From Diphasiastrum complanatum (lineage: Eukaryota > Streptophyta > Lycopodiopsida > Lycopodiales > Lycopodiaceae): a DNA stretch of 64,000 bases. Shown piece after piece: positions 44,050 to 55,094 of this stretch. The position numbers were made by a program, and so were the translations under genes. The notes under the pieces were generated by a model, which saw only the letters and a program-made list of their open reading frames with translations, had not been told where the DNA came from and made no database searches. Each line of letters begins with the position of its first letter. Positions within the stretch are counted from its first letter, which is position 1. The stretch lies in NCBI GenBank assembly GCA_029204225.1, contig CM055098.1:17039775-17103774 (forward strand). Reading direction: 5' to 3'.

Positions 44050-45310
44050 ATCAAAGCTCTCCTGCTGTGCGGACTCTTAAATGAACTCCTTTTCCTTCAT
44101 CTTAAGGATATTTGTCATAGGAACTGCTATCTGAGCATATTCCTTGACAAATCGTCTGTAATATCCCGCCAGACCAAGAAAGATCTGAAGTTCCAAAATA
44201 TTCTGAGGTCTCAGCCAACTGAGTATGGCTTTAACCTTATTTGGGTCCATTTTAATCCCATCTGAAGAGATAATGAGACCCAAATATGCTACTTCTTCAA
44301 CGAAGAATTCACACTTGGATTGTTTAGCATAGAGCTTATGCTTTCTGGGGCAGTCGAAACACCTTTCTGAGGTGTTTTAAATGCTCCTTCCTCGTTTTGC
44401 TGTAGACGAGGATGTCATCTAAAAATACGACTACAAACTTACCCAAGTATGGTCTGAGGACACTGTTCATCAAGGTCATAAAGGTAGTTGGAGCATTTGT
44501 GAGCCCAAATGGCATCACCTTAAACTCATAATGACCGTGACGAGTCCTAAAAGCTGTTTTTGAGACATCTTCCGATTTTATACGGACTTGATGATATCCC
44601 GATTTGAGGTCTATTTTACTAAAAAACTTAGCCCCGTCGAGTTGGTCAAACAACTCGTCTGCCCGAGGCATAGGGTATTTATTCTTAATTGTGACTTTAT
44701 TGAGGGCTCTGTAGTCTACGCAAAGACGCATAGACCCCTCTTTCTTTTTCACCAATAGGACTGGTGAGGCCCATGGTGAACTACTGGTCTGAATTTGGCC
44801 TTTCCCAAGATAATCTGTTAACTGCCTAGTTATTTCTTCATCCTCTGTTCGGCTGACCCGATACGGAGGTTTAGAAATAGGTGCTGTACCTGGTACTAGG
44901 TTTATTACATGATCTACCTCTCTGCTAGGTGGTAAACCATGTGGCAAATCTTCAGGAAAAACATCTTTAAATTTAGACAATAGAGTTTCTAATTTACTGA
45001 TTTTCTGCTGAATAGAACTGGAAATAGAAACTTTAGGAATAAACTGAAAGTCTTCGTCTCCGATTAGTTGACAGAGCTCTGAACTGCAGACCATAGGGCT
45101 GTTGGGAACATCATGCTCCCCATGCAACTGGATCTCTCGGCCTTTATGCTGAAAGCTGAGGGTGTTCTCCTGATAGTTTTTGTGGAGGGAAGGTCCTAAA
45201 CTGTAGAGCCAATCTCTCCCGAGAACAATGTCTGTTCGATCCAGGTGCATTTTCTGAAAGTTTATTTCATCTTGGTTCCCCTGAAGACCAAGATTTAACT
45301 TACTTACCAT
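44050..45310 (-). pseudogene. Chromovirus reverse transcriptase
   Basis: Frame 45310-44336 contains [14 protein letters not shown] (end of protease), [63 protein letters not shown] and the catalytic [12 protein letters not shown]. After a frameshift at about 44340 the thumb continues (44283-44077: [20 protein letters not shown]). It copies genomic RNA into DNA. All RT motifs are present. A stop at about 44077 separates RNase H. Confidence 0.92.
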
Positions 45311-45316
45311 TTTTTC

Positions 45317-46733
45317 TCATATTTTTTTATCTTCACCCTTAGCTACTGAAACTATGTACCTGTGCTGACTAGGTACTTCTGGCAGTTTAAGCTTTTGAAC
45401 CAGGGTGTAGTTGATGAAATTATGGGTTGCCCCATCATCAACCATAACTCTTACTGGCTGGTTACCAACTTTCCCATGCATACGTACTAGGTCATGCGGC
45501 CCAAAGCTGAAGGGTCTCGCTAGCATTGCAGAGGTCATCTGGCAACAGTGTTCATGATCTTCATGATACACTTTGATCTCGGAAGCTGCCGAGTCACTGG
45601 GGAAACATATAGTCTGAACAAGATGAACTTGTTTTTTATCTTTCTTATCTTTTTTAGTGAAAGGCCCCTTGGGACACTGTCTGACTGTGTGTCCCTTGCC
45701 CATGCACACAAAGCACAAACATTCTTGTTTGGCTTTCTCAAAATCATCTGGTTTTAAGGGCTGTATGAGTGAAGGGCGTTTCTGAGGAGCTTCACCTTTA
45801 AATTTATCTTGGTTCTTTCTTTTTAAAAATTTCTTTTTAAATTGAAATTCTTTCTGAGGAGGCTGCTCAGAAAGTGGCTGCTGTCTCGCCCTCTTCCTAC
45901 CCACTGAATCATCATAGATTTGAGCATATCTAAGAGCTTGCTCAAGGGTAGTAGGGGAGTTTCTCTGGACCTCTACTTTATATTCATCTTTGAGGCCACA
46001 GACAAATCCCCTGATTTTCTGATAGTCATCCATATTTTTAATCTTTAAAATTGCTTCTCGATACTGCGAGATATATTGGATGAGGGATTTATCCATTATT
46101 GTTCTTTCCCAGGCTTCCCAGGCTCTATCCAGTTCATTATCTGGTAGAAATTCTCTTAGGAAAGCTTCTTCAAAAGCTTTCCATGACCGGGGAGTCTGCC
46201 CAGTCTCTTGGAGATTTAACCACCACTTATAGGCCATAGGCCCTAAGGAAAGACTGGCCTCAATTGCTTGCAAATGGTCAGGGGTCTGTTTAAGAGCATG
46301 AATGTTCTTCCATTTGCTGAGGAAGGTTTGTAGAATGTCTGCGTTTCTATCCTTCTCTTCCCCATTAAAAGCAGGAGGTTTTAAATCTTTAAAAACACTG
46401 GGGTGAGACCGTAAAGTCTCACCCGAAACTGATGGAAATGGAGAAGGGGATAACTGAGAAGTGGAGGGAAGGCTTCCTTTCGCGGAACTCAAAATCAAGC
46501 TTTTGAGTTCAGCGAACGGACTTGAAATTGGCTAATGCCAACTTCAGTTCATCCACTTCTGTTACCAATTGGAGAAACTGCTCCTCGGTAACCGGTTCGT
46601 CGAGTTCTTCGGCGAACTGTTCCTGTTCTTCCACTTCCATGGGTTCCTTCCCTTTTCTGTAAGCCAAGGCTTCTGTTTCAAGTTTGTCGAAGCCTCTCTT
46701 CGGGGGTTGATCAGGTCCCTGAGGAGCGGTCAT
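45317..46733 (-). pseudogene. Chromovirus gag and protease
   Basis: Start MTAPQGPDQPPKRGFDKLET (46733) gives an acidic N-terminus, then a shift into 46498-45317 with LKPPAFNGEEKDRN, WWLNLQETGQTPRSWKAFEE (capsid-like gag), a basic tail and the zinc knuckle CFVCMGKGHTVRQC. The protease site reads VRVMVDDGATHNFI: D-D-G instead of D-S/T-G, a doubtful active site. The frame is broken at about 46508 and 45314. Gag assembles particles and the protease processes Gag-Pol. Confidence 0.9.
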
Positions 46734-47618
46734 CTTCGGAACTGAAAGAGAGCTACCTTAACCTCTGAAGGAAAAAAAAAGTCTAAAATACTAATTTACA
46801 ACTGTACAAGGGAAAGGAAAGATGACTTAGCTGCTTCTGAGGATTGTACTTCCAAAGAAAGAATGAAGAGGAACCCTCTCAGCTCTTTTACCCAAGATTT
46901 CAGACCTGCTGTCCCGGAAAATGCCAGTTTGAAGCTTCAAAACGGTGCCAAATTTCCCGGTTCTTGAGTTGAGTAGCTGACTGATTTGATTTCAAGTGTG
47001 GGGCTCCAACAAACCGAGCTAAAACCGGAAATTTACAAAAAGAAATCCGGAATTTTTTGTGTCTCTGCCCTCGTTGACTGGACAGCCACCTGTTTGGCCT
47101 AATTTTTTGAAATTCAAGGCCCAAAACTTGCTTGAATCTCTGATCTGACTTCAAGTAGTAGGTCGCTGGTCTGTAGCAATCTAGTTTGAAGTTTCAAACT
47201 ATTGAAAAATCGCAGAAATCAGGGATGAAAATCCAATTTTCAACTCCCTGTCCAGTGCTGACTGCCACTCTATTTTTTATTAGGCTTGCTCTAATCTACT
47301 CAGAACTTGCTACAATTTTCAGATCTGAGGGCTAGCTCTACAGCGATGGATCTGCCCATCTTTTTCCCTTGAATTTCCGCTCAGATGATTCAGAATTCCA
47401 CTGAAATTGCCTTGTCAGATAGCTGTCTCTACAGCGATGGATCTGTCTCAGAAATCTAATTCATATTCCAACTGAAAGGAAGATGATTTAACGGAGATTT
47501 TCACAGTGGAAAGCTACTCCTCCAGCGCTGGATCTGTCTCTCCTATTTACCAAAGTTTTAAGAGATTCTGAGCACTCTCTCTACTTTCTCCCTGCTGCTC
47601 CTTAACTCCCAAAGATGG
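46734..47618 (-). other. Leader of the chromovirus
   Basis: Untranslated region between primer-binding site and gag. It includes three spaced phrases of TCTACAGCGATGGATCTG type (about 47337, 47425 and, varied, 47522). Possible RNA packaging region; nothing coding. Confidence 0.6.
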
Positions 47619-47622
47619 AGAT

Positions 47623-47636
47623 GGCTCTGATACCAG
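47623..47636 (-). promoter_or_regulatory. Primer-binding site of the chromovirus
   Basis: On the minus strand CTGGTATCAGAGCC follows the 5' LTR after one base, complementary to initiator tRNA-Met. Confidence 0.93.
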
Positions 47637-47994
47637 TGTAATAGTTCCTAACACCACAGTAGGGCAAACACTAACTGATCCACCCAACCTTGCCTACTCC
47701 CTGATATAGAGTAAGCCCCTTCTAGCCTAGTGTGAGGACTGGTAGCATGCTACTGCCAAGTGTCGGCCACGTGGCACTGACGTGGCCGACTGCACGTCGG
47801 GACCCAACTGGGGGCCCTATCATGTTGACAGGGTCCCTAGGCTGTGTTAGGCCCGCCATGGCTATGGACCGTGCTGGGGCACACTACTCACACTGTCTTG
47901 CCTTGTTGGTCATGTACGCTGGACACGACCCTGACTGTGGTATCTGACTTATCTGTGTTCCCTAGAGTTCGGCACTGGTTACGAGCTCGTAATA
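47637..47994 (-). repeat. 5' LTR of the chromovirus
   Basis: Plus-strand ends TGTAATAG...CGTAATA; here the CA end is mutated to TA, while the other LTR has lost its TG. Together they define a canonical TG...CA LTR of 358 bp. Confidence 0.93.
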
Positions 47995-47999
47995 GAAGC

Positions 48000-48322
48000 A
48001 AACCAGTCTGCTCCGGGGATCAGGTCATAACGCTCAAGAGGAAGGACATAAAAGTCAACTTGACCAACAAAAGCTCCAATCTAATAAGGAAGAAGATGGA
48101 ACATAGAAGTGCTCTGAAGAGAATGAGAACTAGCGACCTCAACACGCAAAGGAGGTGAAACAGGAAGTGTGGGGCTATGGATGCGAGAAGCAACTCACTC
48201 TGGCTAAGAAATGAATGAGTGCTACTAGAATCAACAAGAGCGATAAATTCGCGTCCAACAATATAGACACGTAAATGAATATGACGAGGGCCCACAGTGC
48301 CAAACCAAGTGGCATAGGCCAA
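48000..48322 (-). pseudogene. Element D protease
   Basis: Minus strand reads FIALVDSSSTHSFLSQSE, the retropepsin site with D-S-S in place of D-S/T-G, and after a shift ERYDLIPGADWFAS, the second conserved block of gypsy proteases. The chromovirus inserted right after ADWFAS. It follows gag with a short gap. Confidence 0.75.
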
Positions 48323-48390
48323 CTGAGCTAGACACTTAGCAGAAGCATTAGGAGGAGCGCAACTAGGTAGATGGATGAATCATTAGGGTC

Positions 48391-49487
48391 TTATACATCA
48401 TGGACTTGTAAGGTAGCTGGTGGGCAAGGGTGTGGACAGTTACGGTTCAAATGGTCGGGGCTACGACAGTTAAAACATAGGTTTTTAGCACGAATCTCAG
48501 CCATTTCCTGTGGTGTATACCGTTTCAGGATAATGGGACGAGGAGTGGTAGGGGTACGAACAGTAGAGAAAGGAGAAATGGTCGAAGAAACAGTAGGTGA
48601 TTGAGATGGTGGAGTGGCGGAACGAGAAAATGGTGGATGAGAGAGTGAACGAGATTGAAAAGATGGTTGTTGGTCAAGGTACTTATGTTGTAAAGTAGAA
48701 GCAAGCGACATAGCACTATCTAATGAAGTAGGTTGAAAAGACTGAACATCGTAACATAAAGAACCACGAATGCCGGAAATATAACGACCAATAACTTCAA
48801 CAAGTGGAAGATCAGAAAACAAATAAGAAAACTCAACAAATTTTTCCTTGTATTCAAGAAGCGTACCAATTTGTGTGAGCTGTCTATAGAGGTCGAGTTG
48901 AGATTGAAACCACGTTGGATTGATCATGGCAGAATGAATGGCAACTTTGAACTCGTTCCAAGTAGCAGAAGTATCAAATAGTGACTGATGAGTATGCCAC
49001 CATGTCAAAGTGTGTTCGGACAAATGCAAGGCAACAAGCTGAAGTTGTTGTGCCGGAGTATGAGGAGCGAGCTCAAAATAAGTTTCCATATGAAAGAATC
49101 AATTTTATAACTCCTTACCATCAGAAGAACCATTATAGATAGTAAGCGTGACTTTATCCCTAAAATCACGAACAAGAGGGGCCGGATGAGAGACAGGTGT
49201 TTGGGAAACTATGGGGGGAACGGGTGTGGAAGGAGAGGATTGATCAGGTAATGTGTTAAGTGGAGGAGTTTGAAGAGAGAGAGAGATAGATCGGTAATAG
49301 AGGATTGCAAAGTTTGAAGCGTAGTCATCATAGCCTGTTGGGCAGTGATGAGATTATTTATGTGAATGAGATGGTCATCCAGCTGAGTTTGAATGTCGCC
49401 GTGAGAAGAGAATGCATCGGAAGAACCCATGATGGCTGTATTTGGGAAAGGTAGTAGCTGAGGAAGGAAGAAACAGGTAGGCGGCAA
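48391..49487 (-). pseudogene. Element D gag
   Basis: Start MPPTCFFLPQLLPFPNTAIM or the inner MGSSDAFSSHGDIQTQLDDH at about 49430. The capsid-like domain is METYFELAPHTPAQQLQLVA, LSEHTLTWWHTHQSLF and YKEKFVEFSYLFSDLPLVEV (49089 on). A Ser/Pro/Thr-rich linker precedes the zinc knuckle CFNCRSPDHLNRNC. One frame break at about 49100-49210. A related knuckle occurs in the plus-strand relic at 56.1 kb. Confidence 0.82.
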
Positions 49488-49529
49488 CTAACAAAAATTT
49501 CAGGCAACTGGGAAAAAAAATAAAAATAT

Positions 49530-49714
49530 CAAGTGCGGACTAGGGGAGGTCGCAACCAGGAGAGGTGCGATCTGGGGAGGCACAGATTGGTGGAGGTGGT
49601 ATCTGGGGAGGTCGCAACCCGGGAAGGTGCGGACTGGGGGAGGTGCGATTTGGGGAGGTGCGGACTGCCTCGGGGGAGGTTGCAACCAGGGAAGGTGCGA
49701 TTTGGGGAGGCGGT

Positions 49715-49716
<2 letters not shown>
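49530..49716. repeat. Minisatellite of 16-20 bp units
   Basis: About ten units related to GGTGCGA(T/C)TTGGGGAGG and GTGCGGACTGGGGGAGG in direct order. GC-rich, unlike the surroundings. It lies in the leader of element D. Confidence 0.8.

Positions 49717-49778
<62 letters not shown>
49717..49778. repeat. (GA)n microsatellite, LINE tail
   Basis: About 31 GA units; on the minus strand it is the (TC)n tail directly downstream of a LINE 3' end. Confidence 0.9.
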
Positions 49779-50007
<229 letters not shown>

Positions 50008-50049
50008 CGCTTTCGTCATCGTAGATCCTGCAAAAAAGGCCGACGATAG

Positions 50050-50326
50050 CTCAGGCAGATCTCCAAAATAGTACAACTCCCCTACAAGAAGCCCAAGACT
50101 CAAAATGACCAAAGCTACTAAATGACCAGCCTTAGTGGCTATTTATAGTGGACAAAACCTACCTCCCTTCAAATAGAATCGGAGGGTAGGTGAAATTCAA
50201 AAATTAGGGCCAAAATTAGAAAGCCATGTAAATGGTGTTTCTAGGCCTGTCACATGTAATATAACTGCGTGTCCAAAAATACTGTCAAAAATAGAGAAGG
50301 ATGGACTATAATGTATGTCTATAACA
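50050..50326 (-). repeat. 5' LTR of element D
   Basis: Copy of 40957-41237. Its inner edge is disturbed by the microsatellite/LINE material, so no primer-binding site is seen. Confidence 0.78.
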
Positions 50327-50758
50327 CATATGGTTTACCAAGTGCTATATTTGAAAAAGGTTAAATATCCCTCCATCTCGTGTTTTTTGCAAAGGTCAAT
50401 CCTTGTTTTTAGTGATGCCTCTTCTCTCATATCAAGGTTGATATTAATGAACTATTTATCATCTCCAAACCGTGCTTACATGCATCTTTTGCTATGTGTT
50501 TGTTTTCCACAATGTTGGTAGAGGCATTGAGTTTGATGAATTTTGTAATGTTAGCTTATGAAGATCCTCTTTTTGTTTCAATATGTCAAGAGCACAAATT
50601 GGGAGTTCGTAGGGATAGTGATATTATTGGTATAAACAAGCTCCTTTTATTTTGCTACACATGGCAAGGAAATAGACATTAATGATGTAAAAGTTCCTAA
50701 GATAAGACAAAGATAATCATGTTGACGTAGTTTTTTGTGATTTGTTTCAATGGAGTAG
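50327..50758 (+). other. LpxB intron 1, 3' part
   Basis: Unique AT-rich intron sequence ending in a T-rich tract and the acceptor ...GGAGTAG. No feature was recognised. Confidence 0.5.
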
Positions 50759-50858
50759 GGTATGGATGGAAAGAGAAGGTTTACATTCAAAGTTTCAAAT
50801 GGAGGATATTGCGGTGATGGGCACTCTAGAGCTAGTTCCACATGCTTTGAAAATATGG
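50759..50858 (+). CDS. LPXB: LpxB exon 2
   Basis: Completes the Gly codon split after exon 1 and reads VWMEREGLHSKFQMEDIAVM then GTLELVPHALKIW. This matches the LpxB segment in which GVGG-x-x-M is followed by the M-G-x-x-E-(V/L)-(L/V)-P block. The donor is TGG then GTAAAA (50859). It ends in phase 0, which suits exon 3. The 10.7-kb intron before it holds elements D and the chromovirus. Confidence 0.93.
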
Positions 50859-51209
50859 GTAAAATTCTATCATCTGCATGTAGCCATTACGTATTTGATA
50901 TGCCAAATCATTGGCAAGAGTATTAGTGGACTTCTATGGAAATAAGATAGATGTCTGGATGATCCTTTGAAGTGTCGCATTCAACTTCAAGTGATTTGCA
51001 AGATCTTGGCCAATCCTTGCCCCAGTATGGAAAAAATTGTTAAAAAACCTATATTCTCGTTGGTTTGTAACAAACCATTGCTTACAGTATTTTTTTCATG
51101 TTCTCTCCTCTTTATCAATAAAATTTGAAAGGACTTATTCTCACCATACTCTCGAGGTCAATATATTGTAAAGACAATTTTGGTAACTCACTTAAGCATG
51201 CAATGTACT

Positions 51210-52050
51210 TTCTTGTTTGTCTTGCATTGCATGATTGTTGGCAACGTTATGTGATTGCAATGTTATGGTGCTTGTGAAACCAATTTTTGAGATTTTTATT
51301 TTCCAAACAATCTAGAGATTTTTCTGGGTATGGGGGTGTCATGTCTTTCAGTTGAAAGTTTCCTTCATTCCTTCCGGGTGAGTTCTTTATTTATGATTAT
51401 TTTTTCTAAGAAGAGCGAAAATGCTTTCCAAACGAATGCATGGTCTTTGTGAAAATGTTCACTTGTTTAAGCTGTTTGTTTTTGTAACACAATGTGTCTC
51501 AACAATTGCTTCCATGGAATGGCACCATTATCCATTATGAACTTTGGAGCTATTTATTTTGTGCATGAGCACTAGATGATATAGCTGCAAGAAAAAGAGC
51601 GTAGAGGGAGGCACTTAATGATCATAAATTGTTGCAAGTATTTGGTGGGAGTTACTCATTTGTTGGTCTTGCATTGCATGATTGTTGGTAACATTAAGTG
51701 ATCACAAATTTGTGTTTCTTGTGAAATGAGTTTTGTTGAGATTTTTATTTTCAAAATAATTGAAAAATTTATGGAATATCTGTAATGGTGCCATGCCTTT
51801 CACTTCTGAAGTTTCCTTCCTTTTAAGTCTATTTCCTATTTTATGATAGAAAACAAAACTGAAAATGCTCTTCAAACAAACACATGGTGTTTGTGAGAGA
51901 GGTAACTTGTTTAAGGTGTAACACAATGTGTCTCGACAATTGGACACCATTATCACCATTATATACTATGAAGATCCTTGGAGCTGTTTATTTTGTGCAT
52001 GAGGAATAGGTACAATAGTTGCAAGGAAAAGAGGTAGAGAGAGGAACTTT
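51210..52050 (+). repeat. Diverged tandem duplication, about 450 bp
   Basis: CTTGCATTGCATGATTGTTGG, GAGATTTTTATTTTC, TAACACAATGTGTCTC and TTTATTTTGTGCATGAG occur in the same order at 51221, 51289, 51486, 51554 and again at 51668, 51736, 51918, 51986. Non-coding. Confidence 0.75.
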
Positions 52051-52239
52051 ATAAATTCTTACAAATGTTAGGTGCTTTATGTGGTAGACCTTACTAGACA
52101 TCCAAGTCTCAAGTTTTTGCACTCGATTGCATCGAGTTTGCATATACACTTTATGCTTAGGAAATGTTCCTACTTTTTCTGGCTTCAATTTATTGGAATC
52201 ATAGATTTAGCATGCTTTCACTACTATCCCACACTTAGT

Positions 52240-52810
52240 TGCTCGTTCCGGAACGCGTTCCGTTCCTGAACTTGGCCAATTTAAAAAAAAAAAACGTATT
52301 TTTTTAACAAACAAAAAAAAGCGATACTGAGTAGACTTCAAAATATAAAAACCTGCGCTGGATCCGATTGATTGACAACCATCCAGATATGCACGATGAC
52401 TGCACACTATGCCATCACCTGACATATGGTTTTCAGGATGATCTTGACAACCATCGAGGGACAGATATGTGCGATGGTTTTCAGGAAGATTTAGGGTTTC
52501 AGGAAGATTCAGGTTCAGGGATAGACATGTGCGAGATGGTTTTCAGGAAGATTCAGGAATAGATATGCGCGATGGTTCAGGGATAGATATGCGCAATGGT
52601 TTCCAGGAAGATTCAGGAATGATTCTGACTAGATACACAGATACAACAAGATTCTCACAGACTCTACGTATTTCTCGCATATCAAGATGCGTCCCTCGAA
52701 AAGAAGGAAGATGCTGCCAGCAGGTGCCTTCATACCTGTTTGTTTTCCGGAATGTACTGTATGGAACGTACAGTAGTTCCGAACCAAAAGGGTCGGAACG
52801 GGTTTCTAAG
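52240..52810. repeat. Repeat with GTTCCGGAAC-type ends and internal minisatellite
   Basis: The left end has palindromes GTTCCGGAAC and CGGAACGCGTTCCG (52245-52262), followed by A-rich runs. The right end has CCGGAAT, an inverted pair TACTGTA...TACAGTA and GTTCCGAACC...GGTCGGAACG (52748-52802). Between them several units of GATGGTTTTCAGGAAGATTCAGG occur (52440-52620). It may be a non-autonomous DNA transposon; target duplications were not clear (TCCCACA occurs on both sides). Confidence 0.45.
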
Positions 52811-53242
52811 ATCCCACATTACTTGCAATGTAAAAAATTGACGTTCCATTCATGTAGCTTCGGCCATTCGTGTAGTTGTTGGAATTGTTGTCGTCATTTA
52901 TTTAAAAGCTAAATTGTGAAACCAGACTATTGGTTTGAACCAAATTTATTAATTGTGACTTGTGTACGATGATCAAACAAAAACAATTTTTCTAAATAAC
53001 ATGATTACATTTTGATTGCAATATTTACTTTTTGCCATATGTGTCTACTTGGATCATCACCCTGGTTATCATTGCAAGTATGAAATTGGACCAGCTGTAG
53101 TGAACCAATTGTGGTGCATTTAATTTAGCCGTCACAGGGCTAATGAGGGCTTCTATAAGTCTTTGCTCGGTAGGTGTATTGTGCTTATTGACTCTTTGCT
53201 CAACATAAATTGGTTCTAAATTATTCTGTTTACATTGTAAAG

Positions 53243-53348
53243 GCACGACTACGACAAACCATTGCAGCTGTTGTGGATTTCAATCCAGACTTGGTTTTGA
53301 CAATAGACTCAAAAGGATTTACATTTCGAGTGCTGAAAGGCATAAAAG
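53243..53348 (+). CDS. LPXB: LpxB exon 3
   Basis: Reads ARLRQTIAAVVDFNPDLVL then TIDSKGFTFRVLKGIK, following the acceptor TGTAAAG and ending one base into a codon at the donor GTAATT (53349). It matches the helix and the V/I-D-(A/S)-x-x-F block of LpxB (bacterial form GIDAPDFN), thought to hold a catalytic Asp. The residue order with exon 2 is continuous, which confirms the splice sites. Confidence 0.94.
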
Positions 53349-53830
53349 GTAATTTGTTTGTTGTCACTCTTGGTGGTTTCAATTGATGTCTGATCGTTAG
53401 TATTTTGACGTCTAGCCTTCACCATTTCTCGTCGTTGTTCTTCCTGCATCAAGATTCCTGTGAGCTCGTCAAAGGTTGGCAATCTTTCTCTTGATGCTAT
53501 TCCGCTCACAAGCATCTGATCATCTCTCTTGATGCTATTCCGCTCACAAACACCAGCTCCACATCACGTATGCGCTCATCAATAGAATGCAGTTCATCTC
53601 TCATTGTCTTGATTCTGGTCATGTACGTCTGAATGTGCTCTCCTTGCTCCATGCGGGCACTATTCAACTTTGACTTCAGAAACATGATTCTTGATGATGA
53701 AGTTTGATCTTTGTTATGGTACAATATAGCTTGAAATTTGTAATATATAACTGATTGATTATAGGAGTTCTCCTTTTTTGCCATAGAGTTGTTGAAGTTA
53801 ATACTGTTTTGACTTTCTCTCAAGTTTTCT
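53309..53830 (-). pseudogene. Copia gag relic in LpxB intron 3
   Basis: On the minus strand, mainly within the intron, ILYHNKDQTSSSRIMFLKSK and MEQGEHIQTYMTRIKTMRDE match the UBN2-type gag of copia elements, followed by IASRERLPTFDELTGILMQE. A 25-bp segment with TCTCTTGATGCTATTCCGCTC is duplicated at about 53488 and 53525. The first bases overlap exon 3 only by the open frame, not by homology. Confidence 0.65.
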
Positions 53831-53893
53831 AAAGTTTCTGGTCACTATGGTAACTACATCTCACTAATGTTATATCTTGTGCGATTTTTTCAG

Positions 53894-54128
53894 CTTATTA
53901 TGAACTACATGGAAGGCCATGCCCACTGTGCATACATTATGTTGCACCCTCTGTTTGGGCTTGGAAAGGAGGTGAACACAATGTTAAAATCCTATCAAAA
54001 CTTGTGGATCATGTGCTTTGCATACTTCCCTTTGAAGAGGACATTTTCCGTTCTTATGGGGTGGCTGCAACATATGTTGGACATCCTGTGTTGGAAGATG
54101 CATTTGACTCCAGTTTGAAGAACCATTG
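53894..54128 (+). CDS. LPXB: LpxB exon 4
   Basis: After TTTTTTCAG the first two bases complete the codon of exon 3 and give YYELHGRPCPLCIHYVAPSV then WAWKGGE, LVDHVLCILPFEEDIF and VAATYVGHPVLEDAF. HYV-(A/S)-PS-V-WAW, LPFE and (V/F)-GHP are hallmark LpxB blocks. The long open frame here is a different, shadow frame. The donor is TTG then GTATAA (54129), leaving phase 2. The C-terminal half of the enzyme with the UDP-sugar site is not seen downstream. Confidence 0.94.
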
Positions 54129-55090
54129 GTATAATGAAAGACTTGATTTTTGATGATTGAATTGCTTAGTTAATGTTATTGACTTGTTCAGATGGACCTT
54201 GTTTGTGGGTAAAGTCCTTTGAATGAAAGATGATTAGTGGGGTGTACTATGTACATTAATGTTTTACCCCCATGACTTATGCACAACTTACAAGTTACAA
54301 GTATACAAGCCTTAAGGGGCAAAATAGGCATTTATTTCAACACCCGCCTCAATGGCTATTCTGTTCATACCAATACCTAGAATGCTACGAAACTTTTCAA
54401 ATTTTTCTCTACTAAGTGCCTTAGTAAGATATTTGCTGCTTGATCGTTGGTATCACAGTATTCGAGCTGAATTTCTCCGCTTTGTATCTTTTCTCGTAAA
54501 AATCATTTAAAATGTTTATTTGATTGTTTTAAAGCTTAATAAGTGTCAGCTGCTAAATTACCCAACAGAGGGAGAATAGATTCCAAATGAGCTAATTTTA
54601 TTTTGAATAAATGAGGCTGATTATCTTTGAATGTTTTTTGTGCCTTATATGAATGAAAACATCCAACTACAAGTACAAAACCTTAATGTGGGTACTAAGA
54701 AAGCTTCCATTAAAATGAAAATGTCGTTATTGATGTAGCATATGATGAAAGATGTGTTTTTAGACTGTACAATTGAACATCATGTGGAGCTTAAGAATTG
54801 ATATTGGCAGTAAGAGCTGTGTCCTAATCTTGTTGATGGCATATGAGCAAAAAAATTCAATAGGCTCTCATGTCGCCTCATCAATAGGTTAACCATCCCA
54901 CTTTACCAAATACTTTCGGTATCAACTTTGCTGAAGTTGGACTTGAACTATAGTGGATAGCAAGAATGGAAAAAGCTCAAGAAGGAAACGTAGCATCACA
55001 GGGCTCATTTGGGCCACTAGTAGCACATGGTAGACCACATGAAATATGTTGCATGCTTTTGTAAGAGGGGAAACGGTAACAGACATTTGA
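54129..55090 (+). other. LpxB intron 4 or downstream, no feature
   Basis: No exon with LpxB similarity (for example the PGSR-type block) was found on the + strand. AT-rich, with no repeat recognised. Confidence 0.45.
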
Positions 55091-55094
55091 TCAT

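Larger units (their letters stand above)
41666..47994 (-). mobile_element. Ty3/gypsy chromovirus nested in element D
   Basis: A 6.3-kb element with two 358-bp LTRs, the 5-bp duplication GAAGC (41661-41665 and 47995-47999), a tRNA-Met primer-binding site and a purine tract. On the minus strand it encodes gag, protease, RT, RNase H, integrase and chromodomain in that order with few lesions. By hand the LTRs differ at 14 of 358 sites, 13 of them transitions, so it is fairly young. Chromoviruses use the chromodomain to steer integration to marked chromatin. Confidence 0.95.
50859..53242 (+). other. LpxB intron 2
   Basis: 2.4-kb intron. It contains a diverged tandem duplication (51210-52050) and a GC-ended repeat (52240-52800), listed separately. 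It ends ...TACATTGTAAAG before exon 3. Confidence 0.7.

Noticed and set aside
53867-54118. 83-codon + frame over LpxB exon 4
   Set aside because: Shadow frame. The LpxB sequence with HYVAPSVWAW lies in a different frame.
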